This document shows, piece by piece, positions 11,161 through 22,940 of a stretch of 64,000 nt of DNA (position 1 is the first letter of the stretch; each line of letters starts with the position of its first letter). A program made the translations under genes and the position numbers. The DNA is from Paramarasmius palmivorus (lineage: Eukaryota > Basidiomycota > Agaricomycetes > Agaricales > Marasmiaceae), in NCBI GenBank assembly GCA_037176845.1, contig JAYKXP010000161.1:1-64000 (forward strand), in the 5' to 3' direction. Below the pieces are notes generated by a model. It worked only from the letters and a program-made list of their open reading frames with translations, made no database searches and was not told where the DNA came from.

Positions 11161-11685
11161 TCGACAGCCTGATCACTTTTAGAGCAACACTGGGAGTATG
11201 GTCCACCATTGGCGGCAGGCCAGCCCAGACCAACTACATAATTCAAGAATAACCATACCGAAGACAGAGGAGGCAAATGCAGGTATGTGATGCATTCTAT
11301 GTTACTTGTAATATACCTATAATGATTCTCGACTACCGTAGTGTGATTTGATGACGAATTTTGGCGTTTATACTGCAATACTACAGTATCAGACCCTTAT
11401 TACCTTATATTACCATAGCAAGGGTGTTATAACCCTTATGCCACCCTGTTATCACACGCGTTACATCTCTGTTATAAACACGGTGGTAACAGGGTAATAA
11501 CCCTCTACTACAGTAACACTAGGTAATAACAGGGTAATATCATCATACTACAGTGATGAGAGGTTATATACATTGTTATTTCACGCTCATATCACTGTTA
11601 TACCCTTTGACTACCTGTAAGTAACGAGCAGCGGGTGATATAATCCCTAATTTCTAGTTATGACCTCTTACGCTTTTTGCTGATG

Positions 11686-12649
11686 CCAATACACCCGAAC
11701 AGGATATCCTCGGAACCTAAATGCCCAAGTTGAGAAGGGCGAAACCAACGGTGATGGTTTCGATTCCTGTGATGATGAAACCTTCTACGGCACGAGCGAT
11801 GAACCAGGTGATTTGAATTACGGTGATGGATTTGGAGACACAGTTGGCTTGACTTCGTCTTCGATGATGGTGATGTATCCTTCAGCGAGGAGTAAATCCG
11901 AGAAGGCATGGTGCATCCGGTGGGGTGTTGATGGGCCTGTATCCGGTATGAAGAAGCGTGATCGTGTGCGAAAGCTGATGTGAACTGTACCGGAAGGACT
12001 TTCGTATTTCTTGTTGTAGGGTTGGCATCCTGTATTAGAACATAATATAGAGATGAGAATGACGCAGTATCGACCAATGTCTACAGACTTACCTGAGCTA
12101 ATGGCAAGAGAGGATTATGACCTGGTCTCTTCTGCACGAGTACGTGCAGTTCCTCAATCTGGCTTATCCGTCTCTCAACTTGTCAAGGCCTTCGTCTTGA
12201 TCTCCTCTCGAATCATCCCACAAGTACACACAGAAGAAGTCTTCATCAAGAAGCCGTGTGTCGTTCCCCAGCCGTACTCTATCAGGAAAGCATTAGCTAG
12301 GCATTGAAAATTAAACTGAACACATACTTTTGAACTTTTCTCGGATCTCTTTCGCCTTCTCTTTCTGCCTTATTACCCATAGTATGATAAATTCCAGCGC
12401 GAATATTATCGATTCAACGTTCTGGTAAAAGACGACCGCCGGATGCCATCGGTTCTGCCATTTCCTCATGATTGGAAAGTTGGGGCAGATGATAGATACC
12501 GATAAGCTGCTCCGTATCGTATAGATAGTGGTGCAATGGCCGTTCATGTCGATGCATACACCGGTATTGGAGTCGAAGGGTGTGGTTTCGTTGGAAGTAG
12601 TACTAGCGGAGGTAGGCGTTGCGAGAGCGAAGAGGAGGAGCATTGCCAC
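11686..12649 (-). pseudogene. Family copy 2, proximal part (class B promoter)
   Basis: Exon 1 is readable from 12649 (MAMLLLFALATP... FYQNVESIIFALEFIILW) but has lost part of the first membrane segment and the HPNIP motif region. Exon 2 (about 12280-12090) keeps YGWGTTHGFF-like text with frame breaks. Exon 3 retains KDTSPSS..., ITWFIARAVEG-like and LLNLG pieces in shifting frames up to the insertion point of the transposon at 11685. Multiple lesions plus the insertion make it a definite pseudogene. Confidence 0.8.
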
Positions 12650-12757
12650 TGGATGGGCACTTTAGTCCATGAGCGTGCTGAGGAGATTGGTTGAATGTTT
12701 CGAGCTGTTGGAAGCGAAAAGGAAGCGACGATGGACGAAAAATTTGTGCCATGTAGG

Positions 12758-12774
12758 ATGACAGGTGATGTCAT
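12758..12774 (-). promoter_or_regulatory. Class B upstream box of copy 2
   Basis: ATGACAGGTGATGTCAT, an inverted repeat (ATGACA/TGTCAT) around GGTGA, lies about 110 bp upstream of the copy 2 start, followed distally by a degenerate CTCGG..CCGAG block. The same box stands before copies 4, 6 and 9. Confidence 0.5.
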
Positions 12775-12834
12775 TCAATATCACCGACTCTGAGCTTCTC
12801 TGAGGCGATTTTGGTTCCTCTCTTTCACTCGCAC

Positions 12835-14060
12835 TCCCAGTCGCTCAGGTAGCAATTCCATGATAAGGAAACGATGGCTTTGAATTCATGACGTCCGACA
12901 CAAAAAGCACCCCCGTCTTCCAACCACCCCAACAATGTTACAAGACTGCCCATGCTTTGATATCGGGGCCAATCAGCTATCGACTCGACGACAGTCCATC
13001 ATGATAGGCTCGATCCAACGGTACGCCTTATGACTACTATGTCCTGACCTCCCATTCGGCCTACTGCACACATATGCCCTATCCCTCGTACTCCGCAGAT
13101 TTCTGAACACCTTCAGCATGTTGTCAGCATCAAGGTGCAAAAAAACGCGAAAGAGATATTACTTGAATACCTTGTCCCTTCGTGTATTTACTCCAGCTTA
13201 TTACTCCTTTCTATCCGAACGATTTCCCAGTGAAGGTCCAGTGTTCAAGCTTCACGCTGCACTTGAAACCGCCGATGTTTCGCTTCTGATTTGCCTGGAA
13301 TATTGGCTAAACTTGCCTGGGAGATACAGTGTTAGCTATCGTTTGAAGGATAACTCAGAATCACGGACGCACATGGGGTTTCGAACGTGTTCCCAATTCT
13401 TATCTCTTCTCGTTCGGCCTAGCATTGTCAAGCCCTCTTGTCCAGGCCTTCTACATGCTCCTATCGACGAGAGCCACTCCAATGTAAGACCTCGAGGATC
13501 CAGTTGCCTGGTTTACAGGCGAACACGAAGGATCTTAAGGCCCTGACACATAGAGCACCTGAAAACCGACCTTGTTAGCACTACGACAACAAGACAAAAA
13601 AAAAAAGACATAACGTGGCGACGCACCGACTTGTAAACTCAACATTCAACTTTCGCCTTCAAGTGCCTCATAGCTTCTCTTCCTTTCAGCCCGCGCAAAC
13701 CCATAGAAGATCCCTCTCGAGTCCTAGTATTAGCGTAGCTGCAAATTCGAACACTGGCTAAAGAAAGACGCGCTGAATGACGAACAGAGCAGGTATCCTG
13801 AAAGTAGTAACGCACCCGTTAGAACCAAAGATCGATTTCCATGGTCATGGGAGAAAAGGCAAAGAAGATGTCGACGTCGAAGGATGCTGGTGGTCGCGGT
13901 TCAAAATGGTATCATCGTCGTTTCCCACACGTCGACGCTTCGTCGGCTCCGGGTCTATTTCGGCTATTTCATTTACCTCTCAGCTGGCACATCTTCTCTT
14001 CAAACATTATCTCTTCCGAAGGTGAGTTTGGCTCATCGAAATCGATAGGTTTAGTCACGA
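12835..14060. repeat. Segmental duplication, right copy (partner 170-1500)
   Basis: Collinear with 170-1500 through many shared phrases. It also keeps the intron of gene A on the minus strand (gtgcgtcgccacg ... ttttcag, about 13635-13560), but the exon behind it is not open for long, so any gene here is dead. Plus-strand open frames such as 13118-13546 have no match in the other copy's frame and are probably chance. Confidence 0.7.
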
Positions 14061-14279
14061 CTCGTCTGGGGTTTCAGATTCAAGCTGCTCATGAAAGCTA
14101 TGGAATATCAGCCAACTTAGTTCCTGATTCACAATCAAGAATTGCTTCTCAGCTGCATATCGGGTGTCTGAATCGCGAAACTCGCTTCTGGGGCTATCAT
14201 ATGGACATCCCCTATATTTCGAATCATCTCATGTTGTTAGATGAATAATTAACAGTGGCTTCGAACGTCCTAAGCATTT

Positions 14280-16500
14280 GAGCATAGAAGAGAACATTGC
14301 TCGGTATTTCATTCAGCCATACCAGGTGAACTTCTAATCGTTCATCGTTTACTGAGCTCACAGTACGCTGACAGCTTCCCCCAAATAGTTCCCATAATTC
14401 ATGAATAATTGCAAGTCCTCCGTGTCGTGGCTAACGCACATCGATCATCATCGGTACATCACATTTCAATTGCTAGCTTATAGCCAGACGCTCTTTCCTC
14501 GCTGGCGTTCTTTTGGAGGAAAAAATATCGAACTATTTCTGGATATAGCTGGTATTTTATCGTCCTTCAGATCTGAAGTACCTGTCACTTTTCTAATCTG
14601 CATGTCTAGAGTCTCGTTCTGAGGGCCTATCTTGTCGAATGCTGAACGCTTTGGCCCTGGGAAGTCAGGTACATTACATATCGTTCAATTGCCTTTCATC
14701 TCTTTAATGTTGCCTCCGTTTCGATTTGATTTAATGAACTCATCAAACGTGAGCATTGGTATGAATATTATCAAACGCGGAAACGCTCGCAATCGTTTGC
14801 GGAATATCATGCATGAAACATCGAAACATCTTTCTTGATATCGAACCATTATCTGCCACTTGGAGTGATAATCATGATTCATTTCAGGGTATCAACACAT
14901 GCTCATTTCCGAAGCTGTGATTAATCTGTACATTCCAGCTACGTATGGGGCCATTCGAAGTGTAGCCAGCGCTGACAGCGACATCTAGGAATCTGAGAAG
15001 GTCCCATCGTACTCGATTCAAATCATCAGGCAGCCTCGCTGGCTTCTGTGCACGTTCTGGAATGTGACGTGCTCATGTTGGTATAGCGTTGAATTGACCT
15101 GCGACTCCATAGTGGAACGGCTGGATCTGGTGAGTGATGTTCTGTTGCTATAATACCTGCCGTGTTCACCTTCTTGCTCTAAGCGATCATCGAGTCGTGC
15201 GGAGTGGGCCAATCTACAGCCATGTTCGCAGTTATTTTCATAGCACGCTAATCGAGTAGATCCCAGATGCTTCGATAAATTACCACGACATTAGCTATTC
15301 CATTGCCTTTTCGTTGTGAATTACCAGATAAGGGCTACCAAGAAGCAATGAAAACAGTCGGACAGATAAAATAAGAACCAAGATGCAAACTTCGTGGGCA
15401 TTGAGTCTATTTATCTCTCAGGGGAACGAAGACTCATCTGGCTTGGAATGGCGTAACTCGTTGGGAAATCGAAACTCGCAGGATTGTTATTGAATGGGTT
15501 ACGCGCGCAGATCGATAGGAAGAGAAACATTGAACAACACTATCCAGGGATTCAGAGAGCAGTGGGAACAAGATGGCGTGGATGCATGATCTGGTTATGC
15601 ACTCGAGGACATCTTGCGACACCAATATCCGTAGCGTCCTCAGGTGCTTTTGAACAGTTGATAGAACAACAGTTATCCGTTATCGATGCCTTAAGCCGCT
15701 GCGAGTCAGAGCCCGCAGCACCGTTCCCAACCGATTGGAACCGTAAACAACTTGTGATTGGTGCTATTTAGCTAGACAAAAACAGCCGAAGTAAGTGAGT
15801 AATGACTTCCCTATTTTTAGATTACTATTTGTTTTGCGTTGCAGGCTCCTGGGCTTGACAGTTGCATTGTATCGCCCAAGGCTGTTGACAGAGTTGGGGT
15901 AGATGTATGTCTTTCCCCCCAATGTATTGTGACTAGTATTAAGCATGATAGTCATCTAATGCTCGAAAGTTGTTCTCCTGCTCACCTTGCTTCGGGTATC
16001 TATGAACCCAAGGATTTGTTTCTTCATCACGGTAAGTTGATTGTCTAGAACTTGTACTCATTGAGGAACAGCACGATCACATATGATGTAGCACTGATTC
16101 ATCTTCGCGGGGAGCCGCTGCACTGAGGGTGATCACGTTGTCCGAGTCAGAGATAGGGCGTGCATGTGTCTACTTAGTTGGCACTTGAATCAATGGTCTT
16201 TGCACTGGTTCTTTACAATGTGGGGCCATTAGAGTCTGACCTCCTCTTGTTACTGATACGGGGCAAACGGGACTAAGAAACGAAGTTCCGCCATATCTAT
16301 CAATCCTGAATCTGGAATGGTGATAATCCACATTTCGCGGTCTAAATCTAACATGAGCACTATTGATAGATTGCCGCTGCTGCCTAGGAACATTGAATAA
16401 TGATTTCTCTATGTACCATGGCTTAGTCTTCCGCGCAGACCGTGTCTGGGCTGATCATATATGGTTTTGGGCTGGTACGGAAGCTGGCAGTTGTCTTCAG
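14280..16500. other. Long stretch without recognisable gene
   Basis: Both strands were read. Open frames are short; the longest (15484-15771, +) has no recognisable motif, no partner elsewhere in the window and no convincing splice partners. A donor/acceptor pair (gtaagtgagtaatg near 15791 and gttgcag near 15844) and CT-rich patches suggest a decayed gene at most. No repeat unit of the family cluster reaches here, so this is the most unique spacer of the window. Confidence 0.4.
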
Positions 16501-16832
16501 TTGTAACCCCTCAGCCAAATGTTCGGACTAGTTAGTGTTCATTGAAAGCACTATGTACATGGGAAACGCAATCAAACTGTTAGAGCGAGGGTTTATATAG
16601 TTTTCGATGGATACACGAGTAGAACATGACGAAGCGACCGGCGATATGTTATACGAAAACGAGAATAGCAATGACGACGATAGCGGAGGTGCATATGGAA
16701 TACACAGACGCGAAAACAAGTGATCGAAAGCAAATGGACGAGCACAATAGCATAGAATTGACAGGAGGCTGAACGTACGAAGAATGAATTAGCTAGACAG
16801 TTCGAGTGAAAGAGGTGGTAGACATACTTAAA

Positions 16833-18552
16833 TCATCCGATATGAGGAAAGAAAGTCGTCCACTCGACAGTTCGATATGCAGTCTGAGGGAGATCGCGGA
16901 GCGATGTGAATGCGATGACGATAAGAGTGATACGGAAGAAGGTGTATGCGAGGGGAAGAAAGAGAAAAGAGGGATACCCTATCACACCAAACCACTTCAG
17001 CAAACCATCCTTATTCTTGTACCATCCGTGCAAAAGCCCCATTGCGACTGGCGCAACCGCAACTGCCACAGCTGATACACGCCAGAGCCGCTGTTCGCCT
17101 TCACTCGGAAATTGGAAAAACCATGGGATGCAGTGGATGGCGCTGAAGAAAGCGGCGATTCCGTAGGTGGCGATGTAAAGGTGGAAAGGGTCATTCTCTA
17201 ATCGGGAGGAGATTGGGATTGGTAGGTCACTGTCATCTTGGTCGATGAGGATCTGATAGCATACGAGGGAGATTTGCACTGGGAGTCCTAGCGGAAGGAC
17301 TAACAATAGAAAGATCCACTCCAGGATACCCTCAGGGATAATTCCATGAGAGATATATCCAACTACGGCGGTAGCTGCCATTCCAAGCCCCCTAAGCCAA
17401 CCCTCATCCTTCTCTTCCTTCCCCTTCCCCTGATCCTCTTTGGTGTTTACCTCCCTTTGCCTCCAGTTTACCCTCACAGGATGCATAACCCGCAGGGGCT
17501 TGTTCCACCATAGGAAGCACGTCACAAAGTTGAGAATCGCGAATCCAACAGTGACAATCTCTAGCTCTGTGATGGCCAGACCCTCGACTGCGCGAGCGAT
17601 GACTTGCATCATGAACCAGGTGGTTTGAATAACGGCAATCGCTTTGGAAATGAAGTCGGCGTGGCTTTTGTCCTTGATCTCATCTTCGGTGAGGGTGATA
17701 TAGCCTTTGACAATAAGAAATTCGAGGATAGTTGCGGGTTCAGTCTTTGGGGGTAGATGGTGCTTCTTTCGGGGGTACTGTCTGTGATGCGGTGGGTTCG
17801 GATGAAGGTGTCAATAGGGCTTCCTCCTCGGGTACTGGTACTGTCGGTGCCATAGGTGCTTGCAAAGCATTCTCGTCTTCGTGAGACTGGAAAACCCAAT
17901 TAACACCGCTCCATATAACGAAAATACACACTCACCTCAACGGGGTCTCGACATCTCTCATAGTGTCTCTTGACATCATCCCAGAATGCTTCTGCATGGC
18001 CTTCGTACGGTTTCCCGTCCCAAACGTAGCCTCTATCCCTGTCCCATAGATAGCCACAGAACTTATCCCCATCGTATAACGCAAATCCTCCCATGAGAAC
18101 GAAGAATCCGTGCGGCATTCCCCAACCATAACCTGAGAGGAAAACATCAGCTCGAGCATTGGTAGTCAAAGTAGATACACACCCTTGAATTTATCTCGAA
18201 TTTTCTTTGCCTGCTCCCGCTGTCTCATCGCCCACAAGATCATGACCTCGGGCACAAGAAGCGCAATAACCATCAACTCGACGTTTTGATAAGTTGCGAC
18301 TGCCGGATGTAATCGACGACCAGTCCACCCATCAAACTGAAACTTCTCCACGAGCGGAATGTTCGGGTGGATGGCGACCCAGGTGCAGATAAAGATGACG
18401 GAGAGGCTGCTCCACAGAATTCCGGTAGTAGTGCGACAACCATTGATATCTATACACTCGCCAGTAGCGGGATCAAAGAACGTGGAGTTGTTGGCGGAGG
18501 CTGGGGAGAGGCTGGAGGCGATAGGCCTTGCGAGAGCGTAAAGGAGGATCAT
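16833..18552 (-). CDS. Family copy 3: membrane protein, linker frameshift or long intron
   Basis: Exon 1 18552-18183 (MILLYALARPIASSLSPAS...), exon 2 18132-17936 (YGWGMPHGFFVLMGGFALY), exon 3 to 16833 (…VEWTTFFPHIG). Phases 1 and 0 match copy 1. With the usual acceptor (exon 3 from 17886) the acidic linker hits a TGA at 17740, one base out of frame with the following TEPATILEFLIVKGYITL. Using the next acceptor (cacagacag, exon 3 from 17777) removes the shift and gives about 503 residues with a 158-bp intron. So the copy is either alive with an unusual intron 2 or broken by one base. The start follows the family consensus, not the ATG seven codons upstream. A 3' UTR intron (agtatgtc..., near 16828) and class A box (18604) are present. 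Confidence 0.75.
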
Positions 18553-18603
18553 TGGGTGGGGAGTAAGGGACACAGCATTCTGGGTCCTTTATCGAGGGAG
18601 AAT

Positions 18604-18617
18604 ATGCCCGGCGTCTA
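18604..18617 (-). promoter_or_regulatory. Class A promoter box of copy 3 (shortened)
   Basis: On the minus strand TAGACGCCGGGCAT, 51 bp upstream of the copy 3 ATG. The left half matches the class A box exactly; the right half has an extra G and then diverges. Position supports identity with the boxes of copies 1, 5, 7, 10, 11 and 12. Confidence 0.5.
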
Positions 18618-18959
18618 CTTTGACAGCTGTAACAGCATTGAAAAGGTATGTCAAAGAAGCAGAACATACTGTAGCTATAGAATAGGGTTCTGATCTGATC
18701 TGATTCTCAGAAGCGTGTTTGTTGATCGTGGTTAGGAAAGAATTTAAAAAGGCGCCTGTGATGAACCCATGACAACCATGCGTTGAGGCTGTGTCGGTAA
18801 TATAGGGCCGGTTTTACCGAGGTCCGAGTGCTTCCTTTTTTTCTTTCTCTTCCCTCTCTGCAAACACCACGCGTCTGCGGCAAACAACAGAGCTCCCAAT
18901 ACAGCATTCCACCCCAGAGCACAACACCATTAGCAGTTAATCAGCCGTCGACGCTTCCC

Positions 18960-20650
18960 AGCGCACCCAACCCTCAGATGCCTTGGTAATCACTCAACGT
19001 ACTCTCAACGACCGTCGACGCGACTGCCACATCCCAATACGCCCATTTCTACTTACGTCACGGTTCACCTCCCACTTTCAGCGCTCCACATCCCTTTACA
19101 CTCTCCCTCCTTTTAGGTCTTCAATTGCCCCTCCGAGATGAATATCCATACTGATCCTGCCGTTGATTCTTCAGCATTCTCTGGAAATCGTATGGAGTCG
19201 TAGTGCTAGTTGGTTGCAATAAAGGAGCTGGGATTCAGAAGGAGAGTGACGATCTCGTGGAATTAGAGAGCTGAGGAGACAGTAATTGCCGATAAACTCC
19301 GCGATTTTGAGAGAATCAGGTGAGTCATGACTTGACAACGTACATCTGACTACAGTGTATCGTTCCGCGCCTTCCACTCGTGCTACTGTCCAAGTTTGTC
19401 TGAGGTTCGCGCTAGAATGATACGCGTAGAGTGAATTATTGGGACCATTCGGAATATAGTCCAGGCTCGGCAAGTCCAACTGATCAGGGAGTTCATGCAA
19501 AAAACTCGCATATACAGGGAACCAGATATCCACAAGTGTTGTTGGTCTAGCCACTGGCGACTTCTTGGTACATACCTACTCGTCGTGTAAGTACATTCCA
19601 GCAACTAGATGACTGTCCATTCTCATTGAAATGAAAATGCTTCAGGATAACAATTCCAAACATCTAGTTCTTAAGTGGGTATCATGGTGAGCATACCTGA
19701 GGTGTACGAAAGAGCAACACCCGGAGCCTTGAGCTCTCACAGATAGCCGAAATGAGCATACTGAATTCATTGAGAACATAGTCTGACGCTCACAGATCAG
19801 GTGAGGGGCGTAGGTGTCACTGCGGCCCCCTACAAAAAACTTGTAGGTTGGGATATATAGGCCCGGGAGTACTGAAATACGCGAGCCGTCGTCGAGGCTC
19901 GAAGATATATGAATACTAGGGAACAGAGTGTATGAACGAAACGAAAACGTACCGGCATTAGATGTTCCAAGCTCCATGGTCAATCTGAACGTGGCCTAAT
20001 CAGAGCCTGGCGTAGATCAGAAACCTGACAAATAGAGACTTTATGGACAATAAGTACCTGCTGCTCATGGAAGATCTATCAAGAGAATTCCGGATCCCGA
20101 ACTGCTTGACCTGTCTGGTTGTAATCGCGTCGGACAAGGAATGCGCAGCTCCATCAAGTCGAGAGAAGTACGCGTTTTATCTGAAGACACTGCTGATTAG
20201 TATAGCAGCACGAGTATAGAAGGAGTAGACATACATTGTTCGGTCAATTCGACTAGTTGGGGAATAGCACTATCTGGTGTGTCCCGAGTCCGGATTAACA
20301 GCGAATGTCGATCTCTGGAGTTACGGAGGCGGATCCAGAGAGAAATATCTTCGGTAAACTTGAAGGCCATACGGCCCATTGCGAAAAATCTGCAAACGGA
20401 AAATAAGGTATCAGGATAACTCAGCAGCCTATCTGTATACAAGGGGCGTGTAGCGAGCCAACAATGCCCAGATCTTGATTTGATTGAAGATTTAGTTCCC
20501 TACGAAAGTCTAAGCCTTTCAGTGTCCGGATAACGACCTGGGCATCCAGGAGTGAGCAACACGAACTGCTGTTAGGTACTTGAATGATCAAGAGTATTGG
20601 CACCGGCTTACTAGTAGTGCTGCAGTGTTGGCCAACTTCTCTGGCTAGGG
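18960..20650 (-). other. Possible decayed multi-exon gene of unknown family
   Basis: Minus-strand exon-like blocks occur in series: about 20400-20230 (FFAMGRMAFKFTEDISLW..., closed by gtatgt), a short MELGTSNA start with donor near 19955, and 19554-19340 (PVYASFLHELPDQLDLPSL...). Each has plausible splice borders, but I cannot join them into one protein and recognise no domain. The 19955-19840 part resembles 3540-3400, so it is another duplicated sequence. Confidence 0.25.
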
Positions 20651-21299
20651 CGCTACTATTGAAGTGGTGGATATTATAGCTATCGGCTTCCGAGTCTTGT
20701 CGTTCGATGGAGCGTTGATGGAGCGTAGATAGTACACGGGTATTGAGCTCAGATATTTACCAAAAAGATCAAAGGAGAGCACACCATGTCTATGATGTAC
20801 GTGAGCTCATGAAGCCTTTAATCAATGCTCCTTTGATGTTCCAGTACTCGGGAAAGCCATGTTTCAAATCCTTCGACGCGAATGATTCTATTCATAGAAT
20901 CAGGGACGAAGACGCAGTTGGGAAGGTTGATACACGGAATACAGATAGCAACGGAAACGAGTGGGTATATAAAGGATTCCGAAGCAGACGAACGAGATAT
21001 GCAGAAGTATTTCCAGGACTATCATTGAAGAGAACATCAGCTGCCCAGCTCATTACAATAATCAACCAGAAGGAAAAAATCTCAATCACCATTATGCGGA
21101 TAAACTTAGTCACTGATCATCCTGATAACGCACTCGACGGAGATCCCTCACGCCATTCACGCTATCACAATAAGATCACACGAAACACAACATACGCCAA
21201 GAAAGCAAAACCGAACGTGCACGAAGATCCAATACGGGGACACTAGGGATATCTGAACTCAGAATACCATTGTAAAATCATCGTGATAGGTGAACAGCG

Positions 21300-22756
21300 G
21301 TTGCTAGACGCGGAAAAATCGCCAAAAGTAATTGTCGGTTATGGTTCGGGAAGGTAGAATAGCCATGGGATACAATGCACGGCGCCGAAGAGAGCTGCTA
21401 TCCCGTAGACGATGATGTTAAATGTGGAGTGGAATCTTTGTGTAGTCATGGAGGATCTGGGGATCGTCCATATGATAGGTCACCGCTTCGTCTTCCAGAG
21501 AGTCCAGCACGTTAATAAGGTATTGTGCCATGGGAACAAACAGGAAGAGTAAAGTCGATAGAATATGGTTCGGGATTCGATCGGAGAAGTTGGTGGCATA
21601 GATGTAGTCGATAACAGCGAGGAAACCGTCGCGGCATATGCTCCAGATCGTCTCCTCTTGGCTCTCAACTGTATATCTCTCCGTTTGGCGCCAATACACC
21701 CGAACAGGATACCCTACCCGAAGAGGTTTATTCCACCATAGAAAGTAAGTGCCAAGGTTGAGAAGGGCGAAACCGACAGTGATGATTTCGATTTCTGTTA
21801 TGGCGAGACCTTCTACGGCACGAGCGATGACCTGGAAGATGAACCAGGTGGTTTGAATTACGGCGATAGATTTGGAGACAAAGTCGGCGTGACTTCGGTC
21901 TTTGATTTCGTCTTCGGTAATGGTGATGTATCCTTTAGCGAGGAGGAATTCGAGGAGGCATGATGCATCCGATGGAGTGTTGATAAGTAGAGACTTGTCC
22001 TGTATCTGTGATATGAGAAAAATGCTGATGTATGGAAGCCGTTGTGGACTGTACCGGAAGGACGTTCGTATTCTTTGTTGTATCGTTGGCATCCTGTATC
22101 GGAAGACAAAAACTAAGAAACGCGCAGTGCACCGATATCAAGATGGACATACCTGGACAGGGGGCGGCTGAGGATTTTGACCCGGTCCCTTCTGTACATA
22201 CTCGTGCTGATCCCCAATCTGGCTTATCCACCTCTCAAGGCCTTCGTCTCTATCCCCTCCAGAATCATCCCACAAATACCCACAGAATGTGTCTCCATCG
22301 TATAGCGTGAAGCCTCCCATGATCACGAAAAAGCCGTGTGTCATTCCCCAGCCATACTCTGTTGGGAAAGCATTAGCTAGGCGTGGAGAATTAGACTGAA
22401 CACGTACGTTTGAACTTTTCTCTGATCTCTTTCGCCTTCTCTCGCTGCCTCATTGCCCATAGTATCATAAATTCCGGCGCAAAAATCGCAATAATCATTA
22501 GTTCGACGTTTTGGTAGAACACGACAGCCGGATGCCATTGTTTCTGCCGTTTCCTGACTATTGGAATGTTGGGGTGAATGGCGACCCATGTACAAATGAA
22601 AATGACCGAGATGCAGCTCCATATGATATCGGTAGAGGTGCGACATCCGTTAATGTCGATACATTCACCGGTATTGGGGTCGAAAGGTGTGGCTTCGTTG
22701 GAAGAGATAGCGGAGGTGATACGCCTTGCGAGAGCGAAGAGGTGGAGCATTGTCAT
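21300..22756 (-). pseudogene. Family copy 4: truncated, frameshifted (class B promoter)
   Basis: Exon 1 22756-22408 (TPFDPNTGECIDINGCR... CTWVAIHPNIP) and exon 2 22358-22153 (YGWGMTHGFFVIMGGFTLY) are intact with correct phases. Exon 3 starts at 22093 in frame (DANDTTKNTN...), but the linker then shifts relative to LLEFLLAKGYITITEDEIKD. A second shift follows LEDEA, and after VYGIAALFGAVHCIPW-like text near 21350 only a trace of LLLWR remains. The last two or three membrane segments are gone. It is the best preserved of the class B copies apart from copy 8. Confidence 0.8.
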
Positions 22757-22923
22757 TGGACCAAGAGTGGATATTGTAAAGGAGAGTCGATGCCTTTAGT
22801 CCATTGGTCGTGCAGTTGTGCTGAGGGGATGAGGAGATTCGTTGAACATTTCGAACTGTTGGAAGCGAACAGGGAGCGACGATGGGCGAAGAAAAATTTT
22901 GTGCCATGTGGATGTGGGGTTAC

Positions 22924-22940
22924 ATGACAGGTGATGTCAT
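22924..22940 (-). promoter_or_regulatory. Class B upstream box of copy 4
   Basis: ATGACAGGTGATGTCAT about 170 bp before the copy 4 start, followed distally by CTCGGCTCCGAG. Between box and gene lies a second shared block (gttgaacatttc, gttggaagcgaa, gcgacgatg). Confidence 0.5.

Larger units (their letters stand above)
9696..11685. mobile_element. Non-autonomous DNA transposon inserted in family copy 2
   Basis: The element starts with CATCAGCAAAAACCGTAGGA (9696) and ends with the reverse complement of CATCAGCAAAAAGCGTAAGA (11685). These terminal inverted repeats extend over 27 bp with 3 mismatches. The flanks are the two halves of one gene when compared with copy 4 (…ctccgttt…|…ccaatacacccg…), and CCA borders both sides, compatible with a 3-bp target duplication. 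The last 300-400 bases at each end are packed with short related motifs (ggtaataa, gggttataa, cagggtaat), a subterminal-repeat layout like that of CACTA-type elements. No transposase frame was found in the 1990 bp, so it is presumably mobilised in trans. Superfamily assignment is tentative. Confidence 0.75.

Noticed and set aside
16806..17166. Plus-strand open frames across copy 3
   Set aside because: They are shadows of the minus-strand family exon, which is supported by paralogs.
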